This document shows positions 27,946 to 38,964 of a DNA stretch of 64,000 nucleotides, piece after piece; position 1 is the stretch's first letter; every line of letters begins with the position of its first letter. Under the pieces are notes generated by a model. It did not search any database. It saw only the letters and a list, made by a program, of their open reading frames with translations, and had not been told where the DNA came from. Where the stretch lies: assembly GCF_036370855.1 (NCBI RefSeq), contig NC_088101.1, forward strand, positions 6,765,501 through 6,829,500. The letters are read 5' to 3'. The translations under genes and the position numbers were made by a program. The stretch comes from Dromaius novaehollandiae. Lineage: Eukaryota; Chordata; Aves; Casuariiformes; Dromaiidae.

Positions 27946-30900
27946 GGTCTGCACGCGCGGACCATGGGGGCTCTCGGCGAGCTGGTGACGGCCCTGCTGG
28001 AGGAAGACCTCAGCTCGGACTGGCTGTCGGAGATGCTGCACATGAGTGTCCGTGGGGGGACGGGGAAGGCGTCACCAGTGCCAGGTGCGTGGGGAGAGCT
28101 GGGCTGTGGAGGCGGCGGGGTCAGCGCGAGGTGGCCGTGGGGCACGTCTGCGCCGGTGCCCTCCATGAGGGGCTACCGGGGCCGGCAAGGGGCTGTGCCG
28201 CCAGCTGCCGAGGCAGCAGCTCCTCGGCGGGACTCTGGGTGGGAGGGAGGCGTTTGGGGTGGCGGTGGGCAGGCCAGGATGGCTGGGGGGACTGTTGTGA
28301 GCCAGGTGTGCTCTTCCGCAGGTGCTGGAGTACTGGCTCACCTCGGCCAAGGAGTGGGAGCGGGAGAGGGCCCTGCAGGCCTGCGCCCAGCTGCTGGGTG
28401 CTTTCGAGGAGCGATTTGAGCTCACGGTGAGAAGGGACCCCCCCATGTGCCATGTCCCCCCCTCCCTGCTGGCTGCGGGCCCAGCTGGGAACTCTGCCCC
28501 GGGGGTCTCCTGGGCTGTGGGGCTGCACCGCTGCCTGCCCCGATGCCCTGCCACAGCTCGGGCGCCAACACCGCTGGGACAGGGAGATCGGCCGCCAGGG
28601 CTGCCTGCGACCTCCTTGTCGTCCTTGCGTTTCCCCAGGGAGAAACCTCTTTCGGGCCCTTTGGCTCCATGGTGGGACTGCTGGCGCCTTTCACCTGCGA
28701 CTCGCTGGCCACGTCCCGCCAGCGGGCAGGGGCCTGCCTCGGCCACCTCCTCCGCATACAAGGTGAGGGCAGCCCCCTCCCGGCCTCAGCCAGCTCCCCG
28801 CTGCCCCCCGCGCCCCACGACTGCGCGGGGCCGGGCTCCGTTCTTCGTTCCTCTCTCGGCCCCTGGGCCAGAGGTGGGTCTCCGTCACCAAGGCTGCCCT
28901 TCTCTCCTGGTGCTCCCTGCTGGCAAGACGCTGGAGACGGGGGCCGAGGAGGACGAGGTGCAGCCTTTGTGCCAGTGCCTGAGTGCCCCAGACGCCGAGG
29001 CTCTGCTCCAGGCTTCCTCCAGACTCAGAAAGGTGCCTGGCCCCACGGCGCGGGGGAAGCCGGTGCCCGGGCTCCCGTGCGGCTCCCTGCTTCGCTGCTG
29101 GGGCCCCGCTGCGTTTTGGGAGAGCTGCCGCAACGGGCACCCGGGGTTAGGGAGCAGCAAGCGGCTGTCGAGCGGCACAGAGCACGGCAGGCCCTGCCTG
29201 CACAGCTGCCCTGTAAAGCCCTGGCACCCTGCAGGCCTAGCGAACTGCCCTGCTGACCGCGCGCTCGAGTTTCCTCTCCTTTGTGAAGGGCCGGAGCAGA
29301 CCTGCGACGTGGCCTCTCCCGTTTCTGATGTCTCCCCAGATCGTCTGCAAACACATCCCGCCAGCGCAGGCCACGGACTTCCTCTCTGCCGCCCTGGACG
29401 GGATGCTGTCGGCCAGGTCCGCGTGTGCTCAGGCAGCGGGCGAGTGGCTGCTCACCTTCCTGGAGACGTGCGGGGGACAGCTATTCACGGAGGTGAGAGA
29501 TGCCTTTTCCCGGGGGCTCGGGCCTTTCCGCCTCCGCCGTTGCCGGGCACCTCGTGCAGGTGCTGGGGGCCAAAGCGCCGCCCCTGGTGCGCAGCGCCGA
29601 GGGCTCTGTCGAATCCGAGTGCCGGCCGCCTCATCCCGGGGTTGTTCTTCGTCCGGTGACACTGACCCTGCTGGGCCAAACCCCGGTGGCTCCCACGACG
29701 GAGGCAGTTAGAGCTGAGGCACCCAAAGTGCCCAGTTGCTCCCCGGTTCTCGGGCGCGATGCTCAGCCCTCCCGGCCCGAGGAGCCCAGGGTGGCTCCTT
29801 GGCGTCGCCCTCGGTGGGCAGCAGAGATGTGTCCCCGTGGCCGTCCGGCATCCCCCCGCCGCTGCGCAGAGCCTTGGGGCTTTAGGGCTGGGTCCTGAGA
29901 AATGGTCGGGGAGCAGGAATTGCTCGTGGGCCGAGTGGGGGTGCCTGGGCCGTGTGGGAGGAGCAAGAGAGGATGGAGACGACGGCTCTTTTGGTCTGCG
30001 TTCAGGTGCCAGAAATCCTGAGCATCATCTACATCCGGATGCCGACCATGCAGCAGGACACCCTCCCGCACTTCCTCTTGGAGGCGGTGTCCCTGCTCGC
30101 CCTCTACCACCCCGGGGCCGTCATCGACAGCCTGCTGCAGAAGCAGCTGCCCATGGACAGGTACGTGCACTGCCCCAGCCCCACGGACGGGCAGGAGCCG
30201 CTGCTGACGGGGCGAGGAGGAGCCAGTGGAGAAGCCGGTCCTGCTGCTCCGGGGGCAGAAAGCCTGAGCGCGGCAAGAGCCGTCTTGGAGGCCAGGAGAG
30301 CGTTTGGCCCCTGCCGAGGGCGTCGCAGGTACCAGAGCCCACGGGCTCACGGGGGAACTTCTGCTCCCTTGCAGTGACACCGAGGAGCTGTGGAGGGTCC
30401 TGGGGGGGAAGTTCTTTGTGGACCACTTCCTGAGGGTTTTGATGGAAAAACTGAAGAACTCAGGAAGCAACCAGCCCAGGACCAGCTCTGCCAAGCCTGA
30501 GGCAGACAAGGAGGAGGCTGCACTGGAGCCTCTCAAGGTACATGCACCGGCTTTGTACCTGACTTCCCAAATCACCCTTCAGCCTGAGGGAGCTCCGTGC
30601 ATGCTGCGAACATCCCTGAGCCCCCCGGGCTGGTGCCATGCTGGGCCCTGGGCAGCACTGTCAGCCGAGAGCGTTTGCTGCTGCCAGGCTGCAGGGGAGT
30701 AAACTGCAGGCAGTAAAGGTCCCCGAGGCGGGCAGGGCACAGGTGGGAAAAGGCCTTGTTTTCACAGGCAGCTTTTGGTTGCATTTCTCTGCAGATGACC
30801 CGGGCCATCTTTGTGGTGGTGTCAGCGGTGCAGAGCCCGGAGGCTGTGCAGCGCCTGCTCCCGGAGCTGCTGCCGGTGCTGCTGAAGCAGATCAGTGCCA

Positions 30901-33900
30901 CAGTGGGCAAGGAGATGCCATCTTCCCCACTCAGCACCCGGGGAAAGCTGTTCCTGAAGGGCCACGCGAGCGATGACAATCCTTGCAGGTAGGAGCCAGG
31001 GGACGGAGACGCAGGGGCTGGGCTTGGGTCCCCGTCACTTTGATTCCCAGGGAGGAAGGTGTCCCAGGGAGACTTGTTTTTTCCCCGGGCTCTATTTATT
31101 TTGGTTTGGGTTTGTCTGTTTGGTTGTAGTTCTTGTTTTATGAGTGTTGGCGTGCTGGTTGGTTTGGTCTCTGTTTGGCATGTTTGTGAGCCGACGGTCC
31201 CTAGGGTCCGTAGGCCAGGTTTCTTAGAGCTTGTCAGGCTTCAGGGTTGTGAGATGTCATTCCAGGGGTGTTTGCAGCTCCCTCGGTGAGGCTGAGCACG
31301 AGTGAGCGAAGGCCTCGCAGGCGGCAGCGTTTCCTTAGCCTGTTGCCGTGACTGAGGCCTCGCTGCTCTCTTCTCGCCCAGGCTTTCCCTGGAGACCCTG
31401 GAGGTGGTGCTGCGCACGTGCCTCGATGGGAAATGGCTGTGGCTGCTGCGGAAGCAGGGCGCCTGGGCTGCCCTGGAAGACCCCCGGGCTCACCACGACG
31501 GCGTCTGCCTGCTGACCGGGTGAGAGCCCGAGGAGGCGCCTCGCTGCTCCGGGGTGGCCGCGACCCGGGAGGGGCTGGCGGGACCTTTCCCCTGGGCCCG
31601 GGCATCTCGGAGGTGCCGAGCAGAGCCCGCGTGGGAGCGGGGGGATCGCGGGGGCCCGAGGCCGGGTGCCGCCCTGTGTAACCGCACGTCGCCTGCCTGT
31701 GCTCTGCGTGCAGGGTGCTGCTCCACGCCGGGACCATCTCACTGCCCCTGGTGCTGGTGCTGACCCAGTGGCTGGACGCCCCCTCGGCCAACCTGCGGGT
31801 CATGGCCGCGGCTTTCTTTGCGGAGGTGAGGGAGAAGGTGGGAGAGGGAGGTTTAGGAGGGCTTTTCTCAGGGTGCCAGCAAGAAGGTGCCGGCAGAAGG
31901 TGTCACATTCCTGGCGGGAGCAGATCCCCCCTCATAGCAGGTCTCTCAGGAGCTGCCCTTCCTCGGCCCCTTCCCACCCCCCACCCACCCATGAGCACCC
32001 CCGGGCACAGGGCAGCGCTGCCCTCAGCCTGGCCAAAGCCGCAGCCTGGGCCGGGCCCCAAGGAAAGCTGCCGGGCATGGGGGCGGTCAGCTGGGGCTGG
32101 TGGGGCTTCCTCGTGCGGAGCCCGGGGCGGCTGCTGTTCCCGGGCCTGGTCTGCATCCGTCTCCAGGTGCCGATGGCCGGGTTGCTGTGCTGCAGCTGAT
32201 GAAGGAGCCGGCGCTGCAGGAGTGGAGGTGCCTTCAGCCCATCGCGAGGGCCTTGCTGGAGAAGCTGCGGGACTCGAGCAGCACCGTGCGGCAGATGGCA
32301 GCACGCGGCCTGGGCAACCTGGTCAGTGGAGCACCGGAGAAAGTGAGAGAGGCTTTGCTCCGCGTGAAACGCAGCCCCTGCGTGACCAGAGAGATGCCGG
32401 CGGGGAGCTGCGGGGGGATTAGAGAGTGGGCAGAGCAGCAGAGGCAGCTGCGAGTCTTTGCCCCGAGGGCGCTCTGTTCTGGGGCACCAGCCGGGCTGCA
32501 GAGGGGACGGAGGTGCCGACGGGCCCCTCGGGCTGCGATGTGCTCGGGGGCTGCTTCTGAGAGCTTCAGCCCCTGGAGGCGATGGGGAAGAGGAGCGGTT
32601 GGAGGCAGGACTAGCGGGAGGCTCACGTGTGTGTCACGCTTGGCAGCTGCGAAAGCACAAGGGAGCCGTGCTGGAGGTGCTGCGGAGGGGCCTGGAGGAC
32701 GTGGCCGCGGCGGAGGTGGTGGCAGAGAGCCTGCTGGCGCTGGCGAAGGTGGTGACGGAGCTGAAGGGGAAGGCTGTGGGCTCCACCTTCAGGGACATCG
32801 CCAGGGCCACCAAGGGGTTCTTTGATGCTGTGAGTGAGCAGTGGTGTCTGACGCCTGCTCGAAGGGTCCCTCGCGGGCTCGTCCGAGAGGGGCGGCATGG
32901 GCAGGGGCCGCTGCGGATCGGGAGGGTTCGGGGAAGATGCTTCTCCCTGGGGAAGGTGGGGGAGCTACTGTTTGTGACCCCTGTGGGGGTCCTTTCTCCG
33001 GGCATTGTGCTCGACCGGCAGCGCCCAGGTGTTGCAGAAACAGCTGTACGCGGTGTCCCAGTCGCCCACCTGAGGGCCGGGGTTTCTGGGTTGCAGGAGC
33101 AGGCGTCGCTGCGCTCGGCGGCCTTCACCCTGTACGGGGTGCTGGCCGCCTCTGCCACGAGGAGGTGGAGGTCTTTCTTCACGGAGGAGCTGGGAAGCAC
33201 GTGGGCCAGCCTCGTCCTGCACCTCCGGGACCCCGACCCGGGAGCCTCCATGGTAAGAGCCCCGGGGGGAAGGGAAGCAAGACGTGAAGCCAGGCAGCAG
33301 CCGCAGGGACATTGCTGCCGTTGCCGCCTGCTCAGCAGCTGCAGGGTCTCTGCAGAGCCTCCCCGAAAGCGTCCCCACGCAGTCGCCCCTGCGCTGCCCA
33401 GGGTAGTGACTCCAGCACCCCGGCTCACCTCTCTTTGGCAGGCGTGCCAGGGCGCCCTGCGGCTGTGCGCCCCGTTTCTGGGGCTGCGGAGGGTGCGGCA
33501 GGGCCTCGCCGTCAACACCCGGCTGAGCGCGGCCGAGCTGCTGGGCGACATCTGCAGCCAGCTGGTGAGGAGCTGCGCGCCCGGGTGCGATGGGGCTGCG
33601 GGACCCTTGCCGGCCCCGGGAGAGGGAGGGAGCGGGTGACACGCCGAGGGCGGCGGGGTCGTTTTGCGGCCGAGAAGGACAGCGTGTCCCGCGTCCCCCA
33701 GGCCCAGGAGAGCCCCGAGCACCAGGAGATGCTGTACGTCGCTGCCAGGCACTGCTTCCTCGTGAGCTGCGGGGAGCTGCAGGTTGCGGCCCTCGACGTC
33801 ACCGGTGAGTCGGAGCGGGTGCTCTCTACGGCTGTTCCCCCCACGCCGCCGCTGTCCCCGTCTGCCCGGGCTGGGGGTCCCGGGGGCACTCTGATGTCGG

Positions 33901-34256
33901 TGTGTCGCCCTGATGTCGGTGTGTTGCTCTGCGCGCGCAGGGGTCCTCGTGGAGCATGTGGGCATCGAGTGGCTGACAAGAGAGGAAGTGATGCCGCTCT
34001 CAGCAAGTAGGTGACGGGGCCCTGGCGCCCCGGGCCTGGGGGTTGGGGGGAGTTTGGGCCCCAGCATGGCGGCGGCCGCGGGGCAGCATCGCCCTGCCGG
34101 GGAGGCTGGGCTGGTGCCGGGTGCGGCCCTGACGCCGCGGCCGGTGCCGTTGCAGCTCTGCGGGTGCTGCGGAGAGACAAGGACCCGCGGGTGCAGCAGG
34201 CGGCCGCTCGGCTCCTCCGGGACACTGGCCTCGAGCAGCCCCCGCGGTGGCGCTGA
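27946..34256 (+). CDS. MROH-family gene, exon block 2 (17 exons, C-terminal half)
   Basis: Continuation of the gene interrupted by the ERV array. Exons: 27946-28041, 28322-28426, 28639-28762, about 28931-29032, 29340-29492, 30006-30160, 30375-30537, 30795-30988, 31382-31519, 31714-31825, 32196-32342, 32647-32829, 33097-33252, 33442-33564, 33702-33804, 33941-34006, 34156-34256. HEAT-like helices are evident, for example VRQMAARGLGNLVSGAPEK (32196 exon) and DPRVQQAAARLLRD (last exon). Phases agree throughout except that the acceptor of the ~28931 exon is unclear. The donor after 28041 is ATGAGT instead of GT. The stop is at 34254-34256. The last four exons have an inverted, broken paralogue at 53070-53971. 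Possibly a pseudogene; the small number of lesions suggests recent decay or a still-spliced gene. Confidence 0.82.
28042..28047 (+). other. Disabled splice donor (ATGAGT)
   Basis: The exon 27946-28041 (…WLSEMLH) must end in phase 0 to join VLEYWLTSAKEW at 28322. The six bases after it are ATGAGT, one G-to-A step from GTGAGT. No in-frame canonical donor lies next to it; a GT 8 nt downstream (CC|GTGGGG) would change the frame. Confidence 0.7.
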
Positions 34257-34262
34257 AATAAA
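34257..34262 (+). promoter_or_regulatory. MROH polyadenylation signal
   Basis: AATAAA begins right after the TGA stop, so the 3' UTR is probably only a few tens of bases. The same arrangement is preserved in the inverted paralogue (stop 53070-53072, AATAAA on - strand 53064-53069). Confidence 0.75.
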
Positions 34263-35231
34263 CCTCGCCGGGAACCTGCCGCAGCAGCGGGGGTGTTTCT
34301 GCGCCGGGGCCTGGGAGTTGCTTTGCTCCCCACTGCCCCCGTTTGCCACCGGGTCCCCGGGGCTCTGGCCAGGGCTGCTGTCCTGGGGCTGAAGGGGGCG
34401 TGGCCAGAGCTGGGGTGGGGCGGGGCTGAAGGCCAGGGCGGGGCCGGAACCAGGGGCGGGGCAAGGCTGCAGGTGAGGTGGGGCTGGGCCAGGCCAGGGG
34501 TGGAGCAGAACTGTGAGGTGGGTGGGGCCAGTGCCAGGGGCAGGGTGGAGTGAGGTGGGGTGGAGCCAAGGGAGGGGTGGGGCCAGAGCAGTGGGCAGGG
34601 CCAGATCCAGTGTGGGGTGGAGCTGTGGGCAGGGACATGGGCAGGGCAGTCCCAGGTGGCCCCTTCCTGGCACCTGCGCAGCTGCTCTGGCCCCCAGACA
34701 CGCGGGCGGGCAGTGGCGGTGGGCGGTGGCAGTGCTGGTTGTCCGGGACCCCCGGGCAGCCCCCTCCCCGGTGCTCCCGCTTGCCGCAGCCTGGAGTCTG
34801 GGCCGTGGGCAGGGCGGGGCGGGGGGCTCTGCCCGCCTGGGCTAGGCGGCACGGGGTAGGAGGCAGCTGCAGGCCTGGCCCAGTGCCGACAGGGCCCAGG
34901 CCCCGTGGTGGGGGAGCAGCCGCGCTCAGCCAGGTTTGGGCTGCAGGGCTGGTGGGGGCCAGCGTGGTGCAGTAAAGGCCGAGGGGCCGGAGCCCAGCGC
35001 CCGCCCAGCCCGGGCTGCCCAGCGCCGCGGGGCTGGGCCCTGCCTGCAGGGAGCGGAGGGTCCCCCCGGCCCAGGGGCCTGGCTAACACCTGATGGTGCC
35101 GGGAGGGGAGGGCTGGTGCCTGGTGCCTGTGAAAGGGGCTCGGGGCACTGCTGTGGGGCTGGAATTGGGGGTGGTGCAGGGCTGAGAGGGGAGGGTGAAG
35201 GGGCAGTTTGGGGGGCTCAGTCTCCACTTCA

Positions 35232-35354
35232 GAGCCCCCAAATGAGCACCTGGAGCCTGTCTGGGAGCACCAGAAATGCAGTGCTTGGGGATGGAGGCTA
35301 AGTCCTGCATTTCTGGTGCTCCCAGACAGGCCCCGGGGGCTCATTTGGGGGCTC
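35232..35354. repeat. Long hairpin (49-bp stem) in left arm
   Basis: Bases 35232-35280 pair with 35306-35354 almost fully, leaving a loop of about 25 nt. The stem contains GTGCTCCCAGACAGG and its complement. A matching hairpin lies at 51863-51985 in the right arm. Confidence 0.8.
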
Positions 35355-35482
35355 CAAAATGGAGGCTCATCCTGTGAGTCTGGGGCTCAAGCCCAGGCTG
35401 CTGGGACTGGTCTCAGAGCTCAGAAAGGGGGCTTAGTCCTGGGTTTGGGTGCTGGAGAATAGGTTCAGGGGGCTGTTTTGGG

Positions 35483-35867
35483 ACTGGGGAAACAGGATGG
35501 GGGTCAGGTGTAGGGCTTAGAAAGGGAAGCTAAGTGCTGCGGTTTTGGTGCTCAAAGGTGGGTTGAGGGGGCTGCTGTTGGGGCTCAGAGTCCATTTCTG
35601 AGCCCCCAGACCTGTGTTTGAGCTGCAAGAAGGCAGGGTTTAGCTTCCCTTTCTCAGTCCTGCATTTCTGGGCCTCAGAAAGCAGGTGCTGGGGGTTTGG
35701 AGACAGAGGCCTGGTCTGGGGTTCTTGAGCTCAAAAAGGGAGACCAAGTCCAGTGTTTTGGGGGCTTGAAAACTGGTCGGGTGGGCTGTTTTGGGGCTCA
35801 AAACCAGAGGCTAAGTCCTGCGTTTTTGAGATTTGAAAACACACTCAGCTATCTGTTTTCAGCCCCA
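35483..35867. other. Degenerate repeat-rich noncoding sequence
   Basis: Loose repeats of motifs such as AAGTCCTGCRTTT, GGGGCTCA and GGCTGTTTTGGGG. No supported exon. It continues the motif family of 36.85-37.17 kb. Confidence 0.5.
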
Positions 35868-35870
35868 GAA

Positions 35871-36008
35871 CCAGAGGCCAAGGGGGCCTGTTGGTGGGGG
35901 GTGGGAGGGGTGTGGGCAGGGCCTGTGGACCCTCCCTGGAGTTGGGGGTCCATGCGCGGGCACCCCGCAGGCAGGGAGGCTGGCATGCACCAGGCCAAAC
36001 CTCGCAGT
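35871..36008 (+). repeat. Direct repeat copy 1 flanking the CpG island
   Basis: About 130 bp ending GGCTGGCATGCACCAGGCC and AACCTCGCA. It matches 37216-37341 with scattered changes. The two copies bracket the 36.0-36.6 kb CpG island. Confidence 0.7.
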
Positions 36009-36660
36009 GGGGGTGGGTCAGTGGGGCGGGGGCGGGACCGGAAGTGTGGCGGGAGCGGGGTTCCGGGGCGGGGCCGGCATCAGTGCGCGTGCGCGGGCCG
36101 CCGCCAGGGGGATCTCAGTCTGGTGCCAGGCGGCTGCGGTGCGGCCCCTTCCGCTGTCGCTCCGTGGCTCGGAGGCGGCCCGGGCGCTCGGGGCCGGGAG
36201 GGCGGCGGCAGGTGAGGAGCGGCGGGGGCTTGGCTGCGGGGCTGGACCGGGCAGGGGGCGCCGGAGCCGGGCCGGGGAGCAGAGGCTGGAGGGCCGTAGC
36301 CCGGCGCCCCCCCCGCACCGGCACCGGGGCCGGTCCCTCCCTGTGGCGCCGCCCCGGCCCAGGTCCCGAGCACGGCCCGGCGCCGCTGCCGTCGCCCCAG
36401 GCCCCGCGCACGGGCCGCTGCCGGGGCTGAACGCGCGGCTCGTTCCCGGCGGCGGCGGCGGCGGCGAGGCCGAGCCCGGCGCCGCGGGAGGGGGCGAGGT
36501 CCGGTGCTCGCGGCGTCCAAGGGGCCCCGTGCCGCGTGCGGGGGCCGCAGGGAGCCCGGGAGCAGGAGGCCGCGGCTGCGAGTGCCGGAGCAGGGCTGTA
36601 GCCTGGCCGCGGGTGGGGGCAGGTGGCGCTGGGGCAGCAACAGGCTTCGGGGGGGGGAGA
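36009..36660 (+). promoter_or_regulatory. CpG island with candidate promoter and first exon
   Basis: Dense CpG with GC boxes (GGGGCGGG), an ETS-type ACCGGAAGTG (36037-36046) and an NRF1-like palindromic site (36084-36095, matching CGCGCACGCGCA on the - strand). A good donor, GGCAG|GTGAGG, follows at 36212, so a noncoding + strand first exon of about 100 bp ending at 36211 is plausible. No downstream coding exon could be tied to it. A (GGC)n run lies at about 36450. Confidence 0.5.
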
Positions 36661-36852
36661 TGGTTGGGGTGCAGGCTGGTCCCGGGGCACCACCTGGGGC
36701 CTCGAGTGGCAGCTGAGCCGGGTGCTGGGAGCAGAGAGCAGGTTGTGTGTTTTGGGGTCCAGAAACGGAGACGCAGCCGCTGCTGTGACTCCCAAAACAG
36801 CTGACCTCGCCTCTGTTTCCCAGTCCCAAAAATGCACAACCTGAGTCTCTGT

Positions 36853-37170
36853 TTTGGGGCCACAAAGGGCAGGTTAGTCCTGTGTTCAAGCACAAGAACA
36901 GGCCAATGAGCCCTGGGTTTTGGGGTCCATAAGCGAGGCCAAGTCCTGCATTTTGGAGCCACCAGTGGAGGCTCATGGGGCTGAAAGCAGCAGCTAAGTG
37001 CTGCATTTTGGGGCCACACAGAGCATCTTAGTCCTTATTTTCAAGCACAAGCACAGGCCAGTGAGCCCTGGGTTTGGGGTCCAAAACCAAGGCCAAGTCC
37101 TGCATTTGGGGGGCCACCTGTGGAGGCTCACAGGGCTGTTCCTGTGGCTGAAAACAGAGACTAAGTGCTG
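36853..37170. repeat. Degenerate tandem repeat, ~158-bp period (2 copies)
   Basis: Two successive copies share TTTTGGGGCCACA, CAAGCACAAG, GAGCCCTGGGTTT, GGCCAAGTCCTGCATTT and GTGGAGGCTCA in the same order. No coding frame is supported. Confidence 0.65.
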
Positions 37171-37215
37171 CGTTTTGGGGACTTGGAAACAGAGGCGAGT
37201 TCAGCTGTTTCCAGC

Positions 37216-37341
37216 CCCCAGTGGAGGCCAAGGGCAGGCAGGGGTGGGGGCAGGGCACATGGACCCTCCCCAGAGAGGTGGGTCCATCCGCAAGCCCCCC
37301 ATAGGCAGGGAGGCTGGCATGCACCAGGCCGAACCTCGCAT
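37216..37341 (+). repeat. Direct repeat copy 2 flanking the CpG island
   Basis: Second copy of the repeat at 35871-36008. Confidence 0.7.
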
Positions 37342-38030
37342 CTGAGAGAGTCTCTGGCACAAAAGCGGTTTTGGGGAGGAAACACGATCAGACACTGTCT
37401 TCCACTTCCAGTGTTTATTCCACATTTGTACAATACTTGGAATATTTTATTCCATGTGTGTATTGAGTATGTACACTGTTAATAATATTGCATACATATT
37501 GAGTTTATCATATTTATATTATATATAACATAATATGCACTATTAAACTATGATATTAATATGCAAGCTGTGACAGTGATTGATTTATGACCTTGTCAGT
37601 CACCACCATTGCTGTAATGAGGCCAAGCCCTAAGGAGCCAGAGCTGAGCTGTGAGGAGCCCCTGCTGTGCTCCCAGCAGGGTTCCCAAGGAGGCCCAGAG
37701 CCAGGTGGGCCCAGGCAGGTCGTCCCCAGCCAGGAGCAGGGCCCCGCACAGGGCAGGAGGGAGGCGAGCAGAGGCATCCTGCTGCGAGCAGGGAGCCGGG
37801 CAGCTTCTGTCCAGGAGGAAACAAACCTCACACTGCCTCTCTGTGCCACAGTACTCCCAGCTTCATTGCGGAGTGCAGAAAGGAGATGCGAGGCCATTGC
37901 GTGGTGTCAGCAGCCCCTGGCCAGGACACAGAGACAGGCAGCAAGGCTGGAGCTGTTACTCACCAGTGACACAACCCTCCCAGGCTCCTTAGGGAGAAGG
38001 CACCAGGGGAAAATGCCCCCCCTGGCTCAC
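37342..38030. other. AT-rich noncoding stretch and possible - strand 3' end
   Basis: An AATAAA on the - strand at about 37422-37427 could end a leftward transcript. 37435-37565 is strongly AT-rich (TATATT/ATAT runs). Nothing else is recognised. Confidence 0.35.
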
Positions 38031-38207
38031 CAGGAAGCGCCTCCGAGGTCCCCGTGGGGGTGAGAGGGGCCGGGACGCAGCCCCTGCTGCCGGACACACT
38101 GTCCCAGGCTCTGCGTGCAGGCGGCAGCGTCCGAGAGCCAGTGCTGGGGCGATGCAGGGGCGTTTGCACTGGCCGTCCCAGACAGCACTGCTGGGGCTCC
38201 TCTGTCC
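38031..38207 (-). other. Weak candidate exon, unidentified gene
   Basis: On the - strand the segment has a good acceptor (TTTTACTTTTCCAG) and donor (CTG|GTGAGC). It is 177 bp and open in more than one frame, so the coding frame is unclear. Not recognised. Confidence 0.25.
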
Positions 38208-38860
38208 CTGGAAAAGTAAAAAGCAAAAAACAAACACAAAAAAGTAGTGCAGGGCATTTCAGGAGAGGCCCAGCACCACCACAAGCCACCCCCAGGCACC
38301 CGGCTTGGCCGTGCCCACCCCGCCGGGCACCCCGCGGCCCCCCACGCTCAGCGCTGGAGCTGTGGCACAGACACTGCAGCCCTGCCACAGCCTCCCCGGG
38401 CAGAGCTGCCCCGCGGGGCTCGGCCTGAGCCCGGCAGCAGCCTGGGGGAAGGTTTTCAGCCAAAACAAAGAGCACTACAGGCCATAACGACAGGCATGTA
38501 AGAGCTCTCATTCCCAAGAGTCAGCAAAAGTTAGGGCTCATTCAAAAAAAACCCAATAGATTTGAAAACTAGCTTTTCCAAACTGCATCAAGCCACCTGA
38601 AGGGTATTCAGCCATACAAGCAAGTGGCCTGACTATTAACAAACAATTCAACAGAACAGAGGCTTAGAAATAACACTGAATCTTTGCAACAACTCATCTC
38701 AGTGTGGACTACAAATCGTGTTTCCCCATTTCTGGTTGAAGACAGTAGGGACAGACAGGTCATAATCAGCCAAGTACAGCCACAGTTACAGGCCAGACCA
38801 TTCGAGGAGACCCATCTCACTAACTAGCCCCAAGCAGACACACAAACCGATCCACGTTAC

Positions 38861-38964
38861 CTGGTCTAGGTCCTCGGGGTGGAAAACCTGGTCTTTCCCT
38901 TGGATGCTGTTCACGTACGCGAGGAGGCTGAGACTGAGCTTCGGGTTTAGTTTCAAACTCTTGG
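38861..38964 (-). CDS. Candidate exon of an unidentified - strand gene
   Basis: 104-bp segment with acceptor (GAAACAG-type, …TTTCAG|CC) and donor (CAG|GTAACG) on the - strand. It encodes [19 protein letters not shown] followed by [15 protein letters not shown] in one frame, entering at phase 1 and leaving at phase 0. The composition looks protein-coding (amphipathic helix then a polar loop), but I do not recognise the protein. No partner exon is certain. A CpG-rich patch at 43.88-44.09 kb could be its promoter. Confidence 0.4.

Larger units (their letters stand above)
33442..35482 (+). repeat. Left arm of inverted MROH-3'-end duplication
   Basis: Matches the reverse complement of 51736-53971. 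Similarity is very high across 34.3-35.48 kb (3' flank), good in the last exons, and clearly lower in the first shared exon (33442-33564). The homology stops abruptly at the spacer side, after GGCTGTTTTGGG. Confidence 0.85.

Noticed and set aside
32160..32342. Apparent frameshift in the MROH exon following FFAE
   Set aside because: The conflict arises only if the acceptor at 32164-32166 is used. Acceptor TGCTGTGCTGCAG ending at 32195 gives an in-phase exon starting LMKEP.
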